Source of the DNA: Scytalidium lignicola
Taxonomy: Eukaryota; Ascomycota; Leotiomycetes
Length of the DNA: 18,814 nucleotides
Assembly (NCBI GenBank): GCA_002812745.2
Contig: NCSJ02000546.1
Span: 1-18,814, forward strand
Direction of reading: 5' to 3'
Below the pieces are notes generated by a model. That model saw nothing but the letters and a program-made list of their open reading frames with translations. It was not told where the DNA came from and did no database searches. A program made the translations under genes and the position numbers. This document shows, piece by piece, positions 1-10,506 of the stretch (position 1 is the first letter of the stretch; every line of letters starts with the position of its first letter).

Positions 1-1345
1 AAAAAGATCTTGTTATTACTTTCCCTTAAAAAGTGTATAATTCTCTAACATCTTAGATACTTAATTCTAATTATACAATATACTCTTAGTTAAAGCTATT
101 TCTTAACATCAAGTACTTCCTTTATAATATCCCTTTCTAAGCATATCCTAGAGTTCTTAAAAATCCTTACACCAAGTATATCAGTTTATACTTCTTTATA
201 ACTTGATAATAATAATTCTTATCTAAGAATACTTATAACATTTATACTTATAACTACTATTTGTTTTCCTTTATCCTTATAATTACTAGTAAAATGCTCA
301 AGAAGTCTACATTTAAAACATAACTTCTTTTCCTTTTAGTCTTTCAGCTTTTCAAGGTTAATTCCAAACAAATTCCCTTTTCCTTTAAGCTTCTGATTCT
401 TGCCTTTCTAAGGTTTTCCTTTTCCAACTACATCAAGATCTATAAAATCTCCTCATAATTATAATTTCTTTCCTTGATTATTATTCTTACTTATGAAGTA
501 AGACAATCCCTTTTTGTCTAATTTCNTTTTTATATAATTGATTTCTAATTTTAATATATTGATTAATCAAAGTCTTTAAGTCTACAATTAATACCCTTTG
601 ATATAATTCATTGTATATTTTATCCTTCAATCCCTTTTTATATTAAGCAATAAGTACTTTCTTATTCTAGTCTATCTTAACCAAATATTGTCTAAACAAG
701 GCAGTATAATCATTAACAGTCCTTATCTACTTAAGATAATAAAGATACTACTTTATATTCCTTTCTTTGTCAATGTCTTTAAACAACCTGTTAAGTTCTT
801 TCACATATTCATTATAACTATCAAGGAGTTTTCAGGTTTCTTCATTAATTGAATCTCTTACATGATTAAAATAATCATTCAAAAATAATTAAAACTAATT
901 TGCTACAATTTCCTTAAAGTATAATACTACTTATAACATTTTCTGTATATCATTTATAAGTACTTGCTTATTCAACACTAAATATATTCTCATTTACACT
1001 AAGTACACTTTAAGCTTATTTTTATCTCTATAAAAGAAGTCTAATTTAACTACTTTTACCTCTTTCCTTAATAGTCTTCTAGCATTACTTATAATAACTG
1101 TTAATAATCTTAATAATAAAGCTAATAACCTTAATAATAATCCTTTTAAAAGTCTTCTAACTACTAATCTAACTAATAATTTGACTTATACTAAATTCAT
1201 GACTTCATTCTCTAAGTCAACTTCTTTACTTAAACTTTCACTTACTGAACTTTCTTCAAAGCTCTCTTCAAAGCTTTCCTCTGAACTAATTACTGTATCT
1301 CCGTTTAATACCTGTTCAAGTTTAACATAACTTACTTCTATGTAA
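1..1345 (-). pseudogene. gag: Gag of the left Gypsy element, degraded and partial
   Basis: Gag is the nucleocapsid-type structural protein of a retrotransposon. Reverse-strand reading around 970-1055 gives a KLDFFYRDKNKLKVYLV-like segment followed by MRIYLVLN. This matches the gag core of the second Gypsy element in the window (KLNLFYKNKKKLKAYLV followed by TRTYLVLN, near 13450-13560). At complement(279..320) there is a CX2CX4HX4C zinc knuckle, read CFKCRLLEHFTSNY, whose last Cys is now Tyr (TGT to TAT). Frames switch and stops are frequent. An N at 526 lies within the frame. The start codon cannot be fixed. Confidence 0.7.
279..320 (-). other. Decayed CCHC zinc knuckle of Gag
   Basis: The reverse-strand codons spell C-F-K-C-R-L-L-E-H-F-T-S-N-Y. 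Spacing is exactly CX2CX4HX4C, with the fourth ligand changed from Cys to Tyr by one G-to-A change. This small motif fixes both the strand and the gag identity of the first kilobase. Confidence 0.75.
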
Positions 1346-1357
1346 TAATGTTTAAAA

Positions 1358-1676
1358 TGTTACAAGACATCTTATAACACAATCACATAAAATAGGTTTA
1401 GTTACTCTTAATAAGTTTATGTAAAAGTAAAGCATTTATAATTATAATAAACAAATATATATAATAAAGTTATAACTTAGATTGAATATAAAGTTCTTAA
1501 TTAAAGCTTAAAGAATATATTCTTATATAGACAAATAAGTATAACCTTGTATAGCCTATATAATTCTAATACCCCTTTATACACCTTATACTACCTGTAT
1601 AAGTCATATAACCTAACATCCTGTTTAATCATAAACACTTCACAGACTACTACTTAACACTTATCAAGTTGTAACA
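1358..1676 (-). repeat. LTR (5') of the left Gypsy element
   Basis: The segment begins TGTTAC and ends GTAACA on the + strand, giving the usual TG...CA LTR ends as a 6-bp inverted repeat, and is 319 bp long. It shares landmarks with the LTR at 14003-14354, in the same order: a TTAG(A/G)TTGAA block, a CTTATATAGA block and a CATATAACCTAACA-like block near the far end. The second LTR is outside the window, so the exact limits are inferred from the termini and from the adjoining gag. Confidence 0.65.
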
Positions 1677-2700
1677 GTAAGAACTATAATATAATTACAT
1701 TCAGAATTTCTTTGAAGAAATTAGTTTTCATTATAAAAACTTGTAAAAGTAAGAAATTACAACTTTAACTTTAATTATAATTTAAAACCTTAGAAAAACA
1801 ACATTTCAAAATATATAACTTCTTATTAAAACACTTTGAGAATTGTAATATAAACTTCTTATAACCTTCTGAACAGTCAAAGTATTATACTTCAAGCTTA
1901 TAATTATTTATAAAGGTTTACTAACATATAAATATATAATATCACATTTATCTTTAAACCTTAGCCAACTTATTAACGATTTAGAATCTTTTATTATAAT
2001 ATACAAAAAAGAGTAAGAACATAATAATAAAACTTACTTTATAAACTACCTTTACTATATTAATAACCTGTTAAATTAACAATTTAACCTATAAGCTCTT
2101 AACTGTATAACATCATGTTATTAAATGTTAAAGACATGTTTTATATGTAAAAGAGAAGATTACTATTCATAAAAACATACATAACAAGAGTNAAAATGCT
2201 AAAAAAGTTTATTTTCAAGTAAAGTATATAAACAAGCTTCACCTTACTATTCATAACTCTAAAAAGCATTTTAATGAACATTATAAATAATATATTATTA
2301 ATTAAGAAGGTAATAACCTTAAGGACAACTTAAACCTTAATTTTAAGGCTCTTTTCGTTGATAATAACTTAGATACAGAATTTAATCATATTAGCTAAAG
2401 CGTTATCATTACTTTCTTTACCTTATATAAAAGTTTTTTAATAAAATTAACATCTTTAATTATTACAGAACTAGTTAATAATGTTTTTATACATCAACTT
2501 ATAACTAAAGTATTAATAACAAGAATTCACACTTAAGACTATGTCTTAAGAATCTTTAGAATAATATTAATAGAAGTGTATAATACAATTAATATAATAA
2601 GATACAATTCTAAGCAATTTCATAAGTTATAATTAATACAAGTATAAGAGGCTACTTTATAATTGGTTATAGTCAATTTAAGGCTTTGTAATAAATGGAT
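1677..2700. other. Unreadable AT-rich tract (expected Copia 5' LTR and gag)
   Basis: This stretch is extremely AT-rich, with no open frame and no motif I can name. It lies between the left Gypsy LTR and the first readable Copia pol codons near 2710, so the Copia 5' LTR and gag would be expected here. I looked for a RIP-mutated counterpart of the 5935-6530 LTR and could not align one by eye. An N stands at 2192 before a run of four A. Confidence 0.4.
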
Positions 2701-3044
2701 TAAATTATAATGTTTGATGTTACTATTAAAGGTATAATAACAATGTAATTCAGAATTGAAACTATTATATCATTAAGTTTAACAATAATAATTATGTTAA
2801 TTAATCAAGTTAAATTTTATATAATTAAAGTAAATATACCTTTTTTATTATACTTAATGAACATAAACAAGTTAAACATATACTTTAACAACCTTATAAA
2901 TCACTTAGTTACTTTAAAGGGAAATATACTAACTATAAGATAATTTAATTACTCTTTTCTCCTTTGGAATATTCTCTTATACACTTTTATTGTTAACTTA
3001 AGGAAAATCCTTACTTCTTGATTAACATAAAATTATAATATTTA

Positions 3045-3995
3045 CATAAACACTTTAAGTACTTATCCATAATATGATTACAATGCATTCTAGACTACAC
3101 TAGTTATAATATCAATAAAGAAGTATTAAAATATCTCTTTAAGTATTATGGTTAATGCTAATGCTATGCTAAATCATTAAGAAGATTTAAGTTTAGCTTA
3201 TATAACAATGTTAACTTTAATTATTCCATTATCATTAATATTTTCTACATAAATAATAAACTTGTTTTACATGTTATTAATAAAGGAATATATTACTAAG
3301 TTAATAGATAACTTTAAAATATAACTACAAAGTATACATAAAATGTTTTACAAGCTTGTTAGATTAATACTTACTTAAGACCTTTAAATTAAATTATAAC
3401 TAATACAAGAAAGAACTTCATGAGTAAGGAATTCTAGTAAAGTATTATAATTATAAGAATAACTTTCAAAGTTGTCCTAATAAAAGCTTATAATTCAATT
3501 AGTTAAGTTGAACAATATTATGTACTTGTATAATATACTTACTAGATAATTATAATTGAAATCCATGATCTTGACAAGGATATAGCCTTATAGATAACAT
3601 TCAAGGTTATTAACAATTTAACAAGACTTAACAAACTTATCCTTATACTTCTTGTTTACAATACTTACTTATATATATTAGAGTATAACACTTTAACTTT
3701 AACAGTTATACAAAGAGTTATAACAATCAGGAAAACAATAAAGGAAATCATTAAAATCAAGGTAAAATGGTTAATTCAAGACATGTTCAACACTTATAAT
3801 AACCTTAATGTTAATAATGTTTATAACTTATTGTTAAATTTAAATGTATTTGTTTAAAGAGTAAAGAATACAAGTTAAAGTAACAGATAAGACAAGTTAT
3901 ACAAGCTTGTTAATATAAACAAGGAAATATACATATTAGCATTATTATACAAGAATACATTATTTAAGTCAACAAGTATAAAACTATATCTTATA
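3045..3995 (+). other. Copia integrase region, catalytic residues mutated
   Basis: The zinc-binding part reads LHKHFKY then YYG-stop-C, against the expected HHCC ligands. The core continues with IIINIFYINNKLVLHV (Asp1 now Asn), TNTRKNFMSKEF (Asp2 now Asn) and VEQYY (Glu kept). A C-terminal section contains KVINNLTRLNKLILILLVY and a basic RKTIKEIIKIKVK stretch. Both Asp losses need only GAT-to-AAT or GAC-to-AAT type transitions, so integration activity is not expected. Confidence 0.8.
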
Positions 3996-4296
3996 CTTAT
4001 AAAAGGAATAAACAGAATTAAACTACTAAACCTAAACATTAAAGATAATAGTCAAGAGATGATTTCCCTTACTTAGCAAGGGAAATCCAAAGACATCTAA
4101 AACAAAAACGAAAGTGTTAATCCCTTAATAATCGAAGTCATTCAATTATAAGCTATTCAACTAGCAAAACTACTTGTAAAACAAGGATATAAAAGACTTT
4201 GTAAATATCTTAAAATCATTATTTTCCTACAAGATAAGGAACTTAGCCAACTACAATATACAGCTTCTTGATTAACCAAGCTCACTGGATTGATCN

Positions 4297-4960
4297 AAAA
4301 AAGGCATTTTCGAAGTTGTAAACCTTAAAGATATACTTAAGGATATATATATATTCAACATTAGGTTTATGGACAAGATTAAGTATAAAAGAACAAAGAA
4401 AGCTTTTAAGAAGTCATACCTTGTTATACAAGCATATAAAGATAACAAGAAAAGATTTGTCTTAACATAATCACTTACCATTCAACAAGTTAATTAGTAA
4501 ATCATTCTTTATATTATTATTATAAAAGGTGAATATATAAACTTATACTTACAAGATATCTCTTAAGTATACATCTAATCAACTACTTTGCTAAACTATA
4601 ATTTTTACATATAAGCACTTAAGGAATTCATACAATTACTCAGTATCTTAGAAGGCTTGATTTTACAAGTTGTAAAACCACTTTACAAAGTCTTTAAAGC
4701 TAGAAACCATTAGTTCAAGATATATTACTCTTATTATATTAACATACTTATTATGAAGTTGTCAATGTATAACTTATGCTTATTATACAATATTGAATTA
4801 TTTAATATTATAAGACTTTAAACTAACAATACCTTGTTTGTTAAAGATGTCTAATTCACAAAGCTTAAGCAAGAGCAATTGAAGAAGGCTAAATTCCTTA
4901 TAAAAGAGCAGGAAACACTTATTATAAGAAGGGAAATCAAGTTTAACAAGAGAATGATAT
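4297..4960 (+). other. Copia reverse transcriptase region, catalytic Asp pair mutated
   Basis: Reading from just after the N gives KKGIFEVVNLKDI, FNIRFMDKIK, QAYKDNKKRFVLT, a PLYKVFKARNH segment and finally TNNTLFVKDV. Copia RTs of this type carry Asp-Asp at the position that is Asn-Asn here (4825-4830). The minus-strand 69-codon ORF at 4272-4481 is an antisense shadow of this region. Confidence 0.8.
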
Positions 4961-5239
4961 AATTAGAGGAAGCCAGAATCATACTTACCTAAGAGTACTA
5001 ATATACTAACTTATAGCTTATAACAAGTAAACTAACTACTATAACAAGCTTATGAAGGACTGTACATTGAAATTATATTACTAAAAAATAATATATAACA
5101 TAACAAGTCTTAAGAGCATATATAACTTCAGTTTGCTAATTAAAAGCATCTTATAACTTGTTAGTAATCACTTAAGCTATTAACCTTAACAAGGAAAACA
5201 TAAAGGCACTTAACAAACAGTTATAATAACAACTCTAGA

Positions 5240-5775
5240 ATATTACTAAGGGAATTCACTTTGTCAAGCTTAACAAGGAGGAATTATAATTATTAGTCTT
5301 TACAAATGCTTCATTTATAAATAACATAAACTTATCTTCTTAAATTAGTTATATTATAATGCTTATAGACTGTAAAGGAAATGCAAATATACTATACTAA
5401 TTGTTGATTAAATACAAAAGAGTAATATAAAGTATATTAACGTTAGAACTGTATAGAATAGCCTATGGATTTAATATAAGAACTATAATCAAGTTAACTA
5501 TCAAGAGAATCCTTGGAATTACACTCTTACTTGTCTTGTGTACAGATTCAAGGTTACTGTATGATTGCCTTGTCAAGTTGAGAACTACATAAGAGAAACA
5601 TCTTATAATCAACGTAATATACCTTTGACAAGCATATAAGTGACGCTAGATCACTGAAGTATAATGGATTCAGGGAACAACAAATCCAGCCGATTCCATG
5701 ACTAAGGCAAAGCCATCTAACACTCTAAAACAATTGTTAGATATGAACAAGATGCACTTGGAGGTGGTGGAATAG
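5240..5775 (+). other. Copia RNase H region
   Basis: The frame reads HFVKLNKEEL, LLVFTNASFINNINLSS, LTLELYRIAYGFNI, LCTDSRLLYDCLVKLRTT, WIQGTTNPADSMTKAKPSN and LKQLLDMNKMHLEVVE before a TAG at 5773-5775 that replaces an expected Trp codon. The first catalytic Asp (FTDAS type) is Asn, while the later CTDS Asp is kept. Beyond 5775 the same frame stays open to 5926-5928 except for one TAG (5848-5850), so the TAG at 5773 is a mutation and not the original stop. Confidence 0.8.
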
Positions 5776-5934
5776 GTAGAACAGGACGTCATGGATGGTA
5801 AGGGAGGAGATATTACAAAAGAATTATTTCAGACTATTCCCGAATAGGAAATTAACATGCGATTAGGAAAACTCATCGGATTTGAGCGTTTTAAAGCTAT
5901 GTACAGTGCTCACCCATTTTCAGAGTAGCTCCAG

Positions 5935-6530
5935 TGTTGGTAGATTATTTGTTTTCGGTCACGTGCTGGGCACGTGCGAGTGTAAGCTAGTCTAGATTAG
6001 GCAATAGGAGCAGGACGGAGCTCCTACAGCTCCGCGAAGCTCCCACACCCCCTTAATAACAACGAACCACCATGAAAGCATAAATAGTATATTACGTAGA
6101 GTTACGTACTGTACCACGTGCTACAGGTGGAACCGACAGTAAGAAACCCCGAAGAAGTTGCCGCGTATTTAAACATTGTCTCAAATATAATTACACATGC
6201 AGTAGCACTGACCTTAGGCAATAAAGAGAAAATATAAAGTAGACGTACCCGGCAAACCCAGCGTAGTACCAGAATGCCCACAAGATTCCAGACTTAATAA
6301 CCAAGATAAACAATTGGAAAGGGAGACATCGCACGACCACTCTCCTTTCGCTCTAATTAATCAAGAATTTGAGGTCTAGGAGAACTCCATTTCCTCGAGC
6401 AAATTTAGCAAGAACCTTTTCCTAACCTGCTTGTTACTCAAATCAATCAATTAATTTACACGCACTGATTATACTATCGAGTTTGTAATTTTACAACTAG
6501 AACGTCAACGGCATACTCTAAAATATAACA
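5935..6530 (+). repeat. Probable Copia 3' LTR, little RIP damage
   Basis: The segment starts TGTTGG six bases after the pol stop and can end at ATAACA (6525-6530), giving TGTT...AACA termini and 596 bp. It contains the inverted pair CACGTG-CTGGG-CACGTG (5960-5976), a third CACGTG at 6115-6120, the palindrome GGAGCTCC at 6017-6024 and a TATA-like CATAAATAG near 6078-6087. Base composition is near normal, unlike the pol it belongs to. The right end is uncertain because no second LTR copy can be seen for comparison. Confidence 0.55.
5960..5976. promoter_or_regulatory. Inverted pair of CACGTG E-boxes in the Copia LTR
   Basis: Two CACGTG hexamers are separated by five bases, inside the part of the LTR expected to be U3. 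CACGTG is the core site of bHLH-type regulators such as fungal Cbf1/Pho4/SREBP relatives. A third copy sits at 6115-6120. A role in element transcription is inferred from position only. Confidence 0.4.
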
Positions 6531-7164
6531 GTAATGTAATCCTTTAACATAAGTTTATATTATATAATTAATATAAAAGGTTTAAATGAAGAAGATTAAT
6601 AATGCTTAAACTTAATTATATAAGTTTTAATATATAATTGTATAAAGGTTATATATCAACTATGATAATCAGTTAAATAAAAGTTATATGTCTTTTACAT
6701 AATTGTTCTAACATTAAAAAGTAACTTATAATATAAAGATATCTTATTAACTGTATTCATTTGATTGATTCAATCTTGGCTTTGTAGATATTATTCGACT
6801 ACAATACTATAAGTTTATAACCCTCACTGCATACAGGTGCTGAGTCTCGAGGGCTGAATAAAGTGTGGTAAATAACACACTTCTCTTACCTTTACAGATC
6901 ATGGTAATACTGTATTTAAGAGGGGATAGTACTGGTATATTTTAGGTAATTAGCTAGTAAATATTTGTACGTAAAAGAGTGTCAGAAAAGGCTCTTATAC
7001 TCTTAACGAGGCGGTGTAACCAGAATATTACTACTTTTAAAAATCAACAAACATTGTTTACCTTTATTTTTATCTATACTTTTAATATTATTCTAATAGT
7101 TTAAAACACTCTTATATGTATATAATATAAAACAAAAGTTCAAGATAGTTATTTTAAACGTTAT
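6531..7164. other. Spacer between Copia and Gypsy elements, no gene seen
   Basis: The flanks of this spacer (6531-6760 and 7030-7164) are very AT-rich. The middle, about 6770-7030, has more normal composition and holds a 7-bp-stem hairpin (AAGTGTG/CACACTT at 6861-6882). It has no convincing frame on either strand. It could be a leftover of another element's LTR or the far part of the DNA that the Gypsy element entered. I could not match it to the MULE fragment on the other side. Confidence 0.4.
6861..6882. repeat. Small hairpin AAGTGTG...CACACTT
   Basis: A perfect 7-bp inverted repeat with an 8-base loop lies in the only moderately GC-containing part of the spacer. It is short enough to be chance. 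No T-run follows that would suggest a Pol III terminator. Confidence 0.35.
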
Positions 7165-7525
7165 TGTTACAAAACTAAGCTGTCCAGGTCATTGGATAGC
7201 TAAGGGTAAGGTAGATGTTTAAGGACAACGGAAACAGAAGACACTTGAGCAGGCAACTAAGTCAAAGGTAGGATTTAGTAATGTATTTAGGTTGAACATA
7301 AGAAGTTTACTCTTATGTTCTTATAGTATGCTTATATAGATAATGAAATACAATTAGATTATTAGATTGTTATGATCTCTTAATCCAAGTCCTTAGATCA
7401 TTAGATTACTCTGATCTACAGATCCTAATCATATAACCTCTTAATTGTTAGGTTCTCTGTGTATACTTACTGTGTATCAAGCTTTAAGCTTATATTAATT
7501 AGCTTGTTCAGTCAAATCCATAACA
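7165..7525 (-). repeat. 3' LTR of the Gypsy chromovirus
   Basis: This 361-bp copy aligns along its whole length with 14003-14354. Its far half (7330-7510) shows heavy C-to-T and G-to-A change against the other copy: GGACC/GGTCC motifs became AGATT/GATCT, and TCACGTGA became a CATATAAC-like sequence. Its first ~120 bp, in contrast, keep G at several sites where the other LTR has A. A region near 7230-7255 differs by about six bases in length and in sequence. Confidence 0.88.
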
Positions 7526-7538
7526 TTATCTCCTTTTT
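7526..7538 (-). promoter_or_regulatory. Polypurine tract of the Gypsy element
   Basis: In element orientation the bases just before the 3' LTR read AAAAAGGAGATAA, then TGTTATGG. A purine run abutting the LTR is the expected primer for plus-strand DNA synthesis. It also fixes the LTR boundary at 7525. Confidence 0.75.
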
Positions 7539-7774
7539 GCATTAATGTTATCTTGATACTTAACTATTATTATGAATAATCTTATTATTCATTAATTCTT
7601 TTTTTNCTTTTAAACATGTTACCAAAATGTCCAAATCCTAATAATAGTAGTTTACTAGAATAATTATAATCAAGGAAACATTAAGAAAGATTAAGTCTTA
7701 GTATTTACATTTACAATATTAAGATTGAAGTAATGCCCTGTATATATTGCAAATGAAAAGGATTGTTATACAAA

Positions 7775-8185
7775 ATGGTTCTCGATTCTGATTATTGTAA
7801 GGAATACGTTTACAACAACTGTAAATGTAATAGTGAGTATCTTCATATACCTTCTTAGAAGTCATATAAACATAAGGATAAACACTTTTCCTTTAAGCAC
7901 AAGAAGACCTTTATTGCCTTGATCTAAACTTTCTAAGCCTTAGCCAAGGTTGTTACTTATCTTGCTTGCCTGGATAAACAGTAGGTTTTTCTCTGGAAGC
8001 ATGCTAAGGAGATAGTTTGTTATAGTCTAAAGACCTTGGATGAATTAGACGTTGAGGAGAGTGAAGAGAAGCAAGAGAAAGCATTTGAAGAATTGCATTT
8101 TGTCTTTATAAATAAGGTTTCCTCTTTTGCTGTTAATCTCTTCTTCTCTGACTTTACAATTTTATCACTTAGAAATCCATTCTAG
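7775..8185 (+). pseudogene. Decayed ORF antisense to the Gypsy element (Cys-rich N-terminus, charged helical middle)
   Basis: I do not know the function. From an ATG at 7775 one plus-strand frame runs 136 codons to TAG at 8183-8185. It is broken only by four stops (7856, 7925, 7934, 7982), each one transition away from Gln, Trp or Arg. The start reads MVLDSDYCKEYVYNNCKC, which looks like a CXXC-type cluster with one Cys turned to Tyr. A Lys/Glu-rich stretch follows, including LKTLDELDVEESEEKQEKAFEEL without any stop from 7985 onward, likely helical or coiled coil. It lies between the 3' LTR and the end of pol, pointing towards pol, and overlaps the pol end (8169) by about 17 bases. From memory, fungal Gypsy elements sometimes carry such reverse-strand ORFs, but I cannot confirm a match here. 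A chance open frame is the alternative. Confidence 0.5.
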
Positions 8186-8376
8186 AATAAGCTTAGTAAT
8201 ATCTTTCTAATAATTCCTCATAACTTATAAGATTAAAAGTAAATTCTTATTTATTCTTACTTTCTAAATATCTTATTCATTTAACTAAGTATTGTAGTTT
8301 CTTATAATATATTTTATAATTGATAATTTTCTTAATCTTATATTCTCTTTCTAGATTAACTTCTTCTAATATTAAT
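8169..8376 (-). other. C-terminal chromodomain of Gypsy Pol
   Basis: In reverse-strand order the reading includes LILEEVNLEREYKIKKI, then YYKKLQYLVK followed by a stop where the conserved Trp of KWxGY is expected (TGG to TGA). Next come IRYLESKNK, FTFNLISYEELLERYY and AYSRMDF before the TAA at 8169-8171. This is the aromatic-cage, Trp-Glu-Pro/Asn-Leu architecture of chromodomains, which in chromoviruses is thought to steer integration to methylated-histone heterochromatin. Confidence 0.75.
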
Positions 8377-8910
8377 GTTTAAACATTCTTAAGTGTTAGT
8401 TTNAAAAAATAAAACATGGAAAACAAGATATATCTTAACTATTGTTGGTAATTTCAATTTATATATTAAAAGTCTATAAACTTCTTTGATTTTATATAAT
8501 CTTAACTTTACTTAATTTAGTTTATTACTTAGTCTTATTGTTTTGATGTTTTTTCTAAGAAGATAAACTTTATCCTCTTTTTTATACATTAGTTCTATTA
8601 AGTGTTTGTGATTATGATACTTCTTCATTCTCTCTTTAATATATTAAAGTGAACTTTTAATCTTTTTCTTGTTATTTCTTCTATTTATTTTGTATAGATC
8701 TCTGTTGATTTACTTGTGGATTCTAATTCTAGTCTAGTGCAGAACCCCTTTAATTCTTATTTGTAATTCATATAAAATAAAGTAATCTTAGTTGATTTAT
8801 GTAGTATACTATTGTATATTATTTTTGCCATTAATAAGTAATCAACTTAATTATCTTAATTATAATTGACATAGTATCTTAAGTATCCTTTTAACCATCT
8901 GTTCAAACGN

Positions 8911-9219
8911 TTTTGTTTTTCTGTTAGTTTGTAAATGTTATACTATTAACAACTTCCTTTTGACTCTTATTCTTGTTATTATTATTTCCTAAAACTTAGA
9001 TGTAAATTTAGTATCTTTATCAAAGATTATCTGTTTTAATAATCTTTATTAGGACATTATTCTTTGTAAGAATATGCTGATTACCTCTTTTACTCCTTAA
9101 GTCTCTTTAAACAGTTCAAATATTGCAAAATTAGTATAATGTTCAGTTATTACAAAGATAAAGTTATACTTAACCTTTGTTGTGTGATTTGTAGAAACTG
9201 ATAATTTCATGATAAAATC
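8911..9219 (-). other. Gypsy integrase catalytic core, Glu lost
   Basis: The core reads DFIMKLSVS (Asp1, 9217-9219), then FDKDTKFTSKF (Asp2, 9019-9021), then HLQTNRKTK where the last Lys (8911-8913) replaces the catalytic Glu of QTDGQTE. The spacing of 66 and 36 codons in one frame fits a DD35E integrase. The frame after the N at 8910 continues RLNRWLKGYL, as expected of fungal Gypsy integrases. Confidence 0.82.
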
Positions 9220-10506
9220 TTATTCAATTAGTTCTTATAGATTGTCAAGTATTTATATAAGATGTAATTGTCCTTAAGACTTCTTTCTTGGATTTTTAGT
9301 TTTCTTACAGATTTTGTATTTTATGATTACTTTCTTAACTGTTGATTATAACTTCATGATAAAGTAATCCTTATTGATTTAGTAATAACATTAAGCTACT
9401 CTTATATGTCCATTATATAACAAACTGTGTTATTCTTTAACAAACTCCTTTGTTAGTTTTGTTAGTATATATAACTTCTTATTCTTATACTAAATGTTTT
9501 TGATCTTCTTTTACTTACCTTTGGTTATGTTTGGTAAAACATCTTCTTAAATTTCTTTTTCAGTTGCCTTTTTGATTTGATCAGCCTAATCCTTGTTTGT
9601 TATTACTATGATAGTTATAAGTTGCTCTTTATTGTATACTAAAAATTTATTCTTATCTTCTTTTAATATAAGTTCACTTTCCTCCTTTTCTTTAGTTAAG
9701 TACTTAAGTTTTCAGTTTAAAGTATCTACTCTTTTATTGTCTTTGCCTTTAATATAAGTAATCTTAAAATCATACTTGGATAACTTCTTTGCTTATTATA
9801 CTTACTTAACATTTAACTGCTTAGTAGTCATAAAGTATTGAAGATTATAATAATCTAAAAGTATATTAACTATTTCATTGGATTTTACAGTATATACTCT
9901 TCAGTACTTTAGAGCTTTTATAATAACTAACATTTCCTTATTTAATATCTGATAATTTCTCTTTATAATATTCAGCTTTCTTGACTAAAATACTAATAGT
10001 ACTTAGTAATGTTGTTTACTGACTTGTTATGATTATAACAGTATAACTCTTAATGTTATATTAGAAGTATTAGTTTTAATTCTTATTCCTTTTTCTAGAT
10101 TGAAGATTCTTAAAAAGTCTTTCTTCACAAAAGCGTCCTTAATACTTTAGAATGCTTTTCTTATAATGTTATTCTATTCATAAGCTTAATCCTTCTTTGT
10201 AAGTTCAGTTAATAGTGTAGAGATCTTGGAATAATCCTTTATAAATCTCTGGTAATAGTTGGCTAACCTTAAGAAACTTTATAATTGCTTAACAATTTTA
10301 AGTAGTTCTTATTCTTTAATTGACTGAATCTTGTTGTCAAGGATCTTTATCCTTTCTTTAAAAATATAATGTCCTAGGAACTGAACTTGTTCTTTGTAGA
10401 ATTTACATTTTACTAGTTTGTAGTATAATCCTGCCTCTTACAACGCTTATAGAACAAGCTTGACATATTTTGTATATTCTTTGATGTTCTTTGAGTATAT
10501 AATTAT

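Larger units (their letters stand above)
1..1676 (-). mobile_element. Ty3/Gypsy element, 5' part only, RIP-degraded
   Basis: The 5' LTR (1358-1676) and gag of a minus-strand Gypsy-type retrotransposon are present. The rest (pol and 3' LTR) lies beyond the left edge of the window. The order is the same as in the complete Gypsy element at 7165-14354: LTR, then a conserved TTTT(G/A)AACATTA segment where a primer site would be, then gag with a zinc knuckle. It is a diverged relative, not a copy of that element. Composition is extremely AT-rich and no long reading frame survives. Confidence 0.75.
2713..5928 (+). pseudogene. pol: Copia pol polyprotein (protease tail, integrase, RT, RNase H), RIP-inactivated
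   Basis: This is the polyprotein of a fungal Copia element that would copy and integrate its own RNA. The first readable part (2713-2996) gives segments such as PFLLYLMNINKLNIYFNNL. A frameshift near 2997 leads into the integrase. Its HHCC zinc site has one His as Tyr (3060-3062) and one Cys as Tyr (3147-3149). In the catalytic core, Asp1 is Asn at 3237-3239, Asp2 is Asn at 3402-3404, and Glu is kept at 3510-3512. All three are in one frame, and Asp2 to Glu is 36 codons apart, the classic D35E spacing. In the RT, the family's catalytic Asp-Asp is Asn-Asn at 4825-4830. RNase H follows in the same frame, with segments such as VFTNASFINN, LELYRIAYGF and GTTNPADSMTKAKPS. There are many in-frame stops. 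Leaving out the N at 4296 joins the integrase and RT frames. Confidence 0.85.
2710..6530 (+). mobile_element. Ty1/Copia retrotransposon, RIP-degraded, 3' two-thirds readable
   Basis: Plus-strand reading gives Copia domains in order: a protease-to-integrase linker, integrase (3045-4000), reverse transcriptase (4300-4960) and RNase H (5240-5775). This integrase-before-RT order defines Ty1/Copia. The C-terminal tail runs to a stop at 5926-5928, and six bases later TGTTGG opens a probable 3' LTR. Damage is very uneven: stops every few codons up to about 5650, then almost none, and normal GC content through the LTR. The element probably begins further left, within 1677-2700. Confidence 0.85.

Noticed and set aside
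4272..4481. Minus-strand 69-codon ORF
   Set aside because: It is antisense to the start of the Copia reverse transcriptase and runs across an N.
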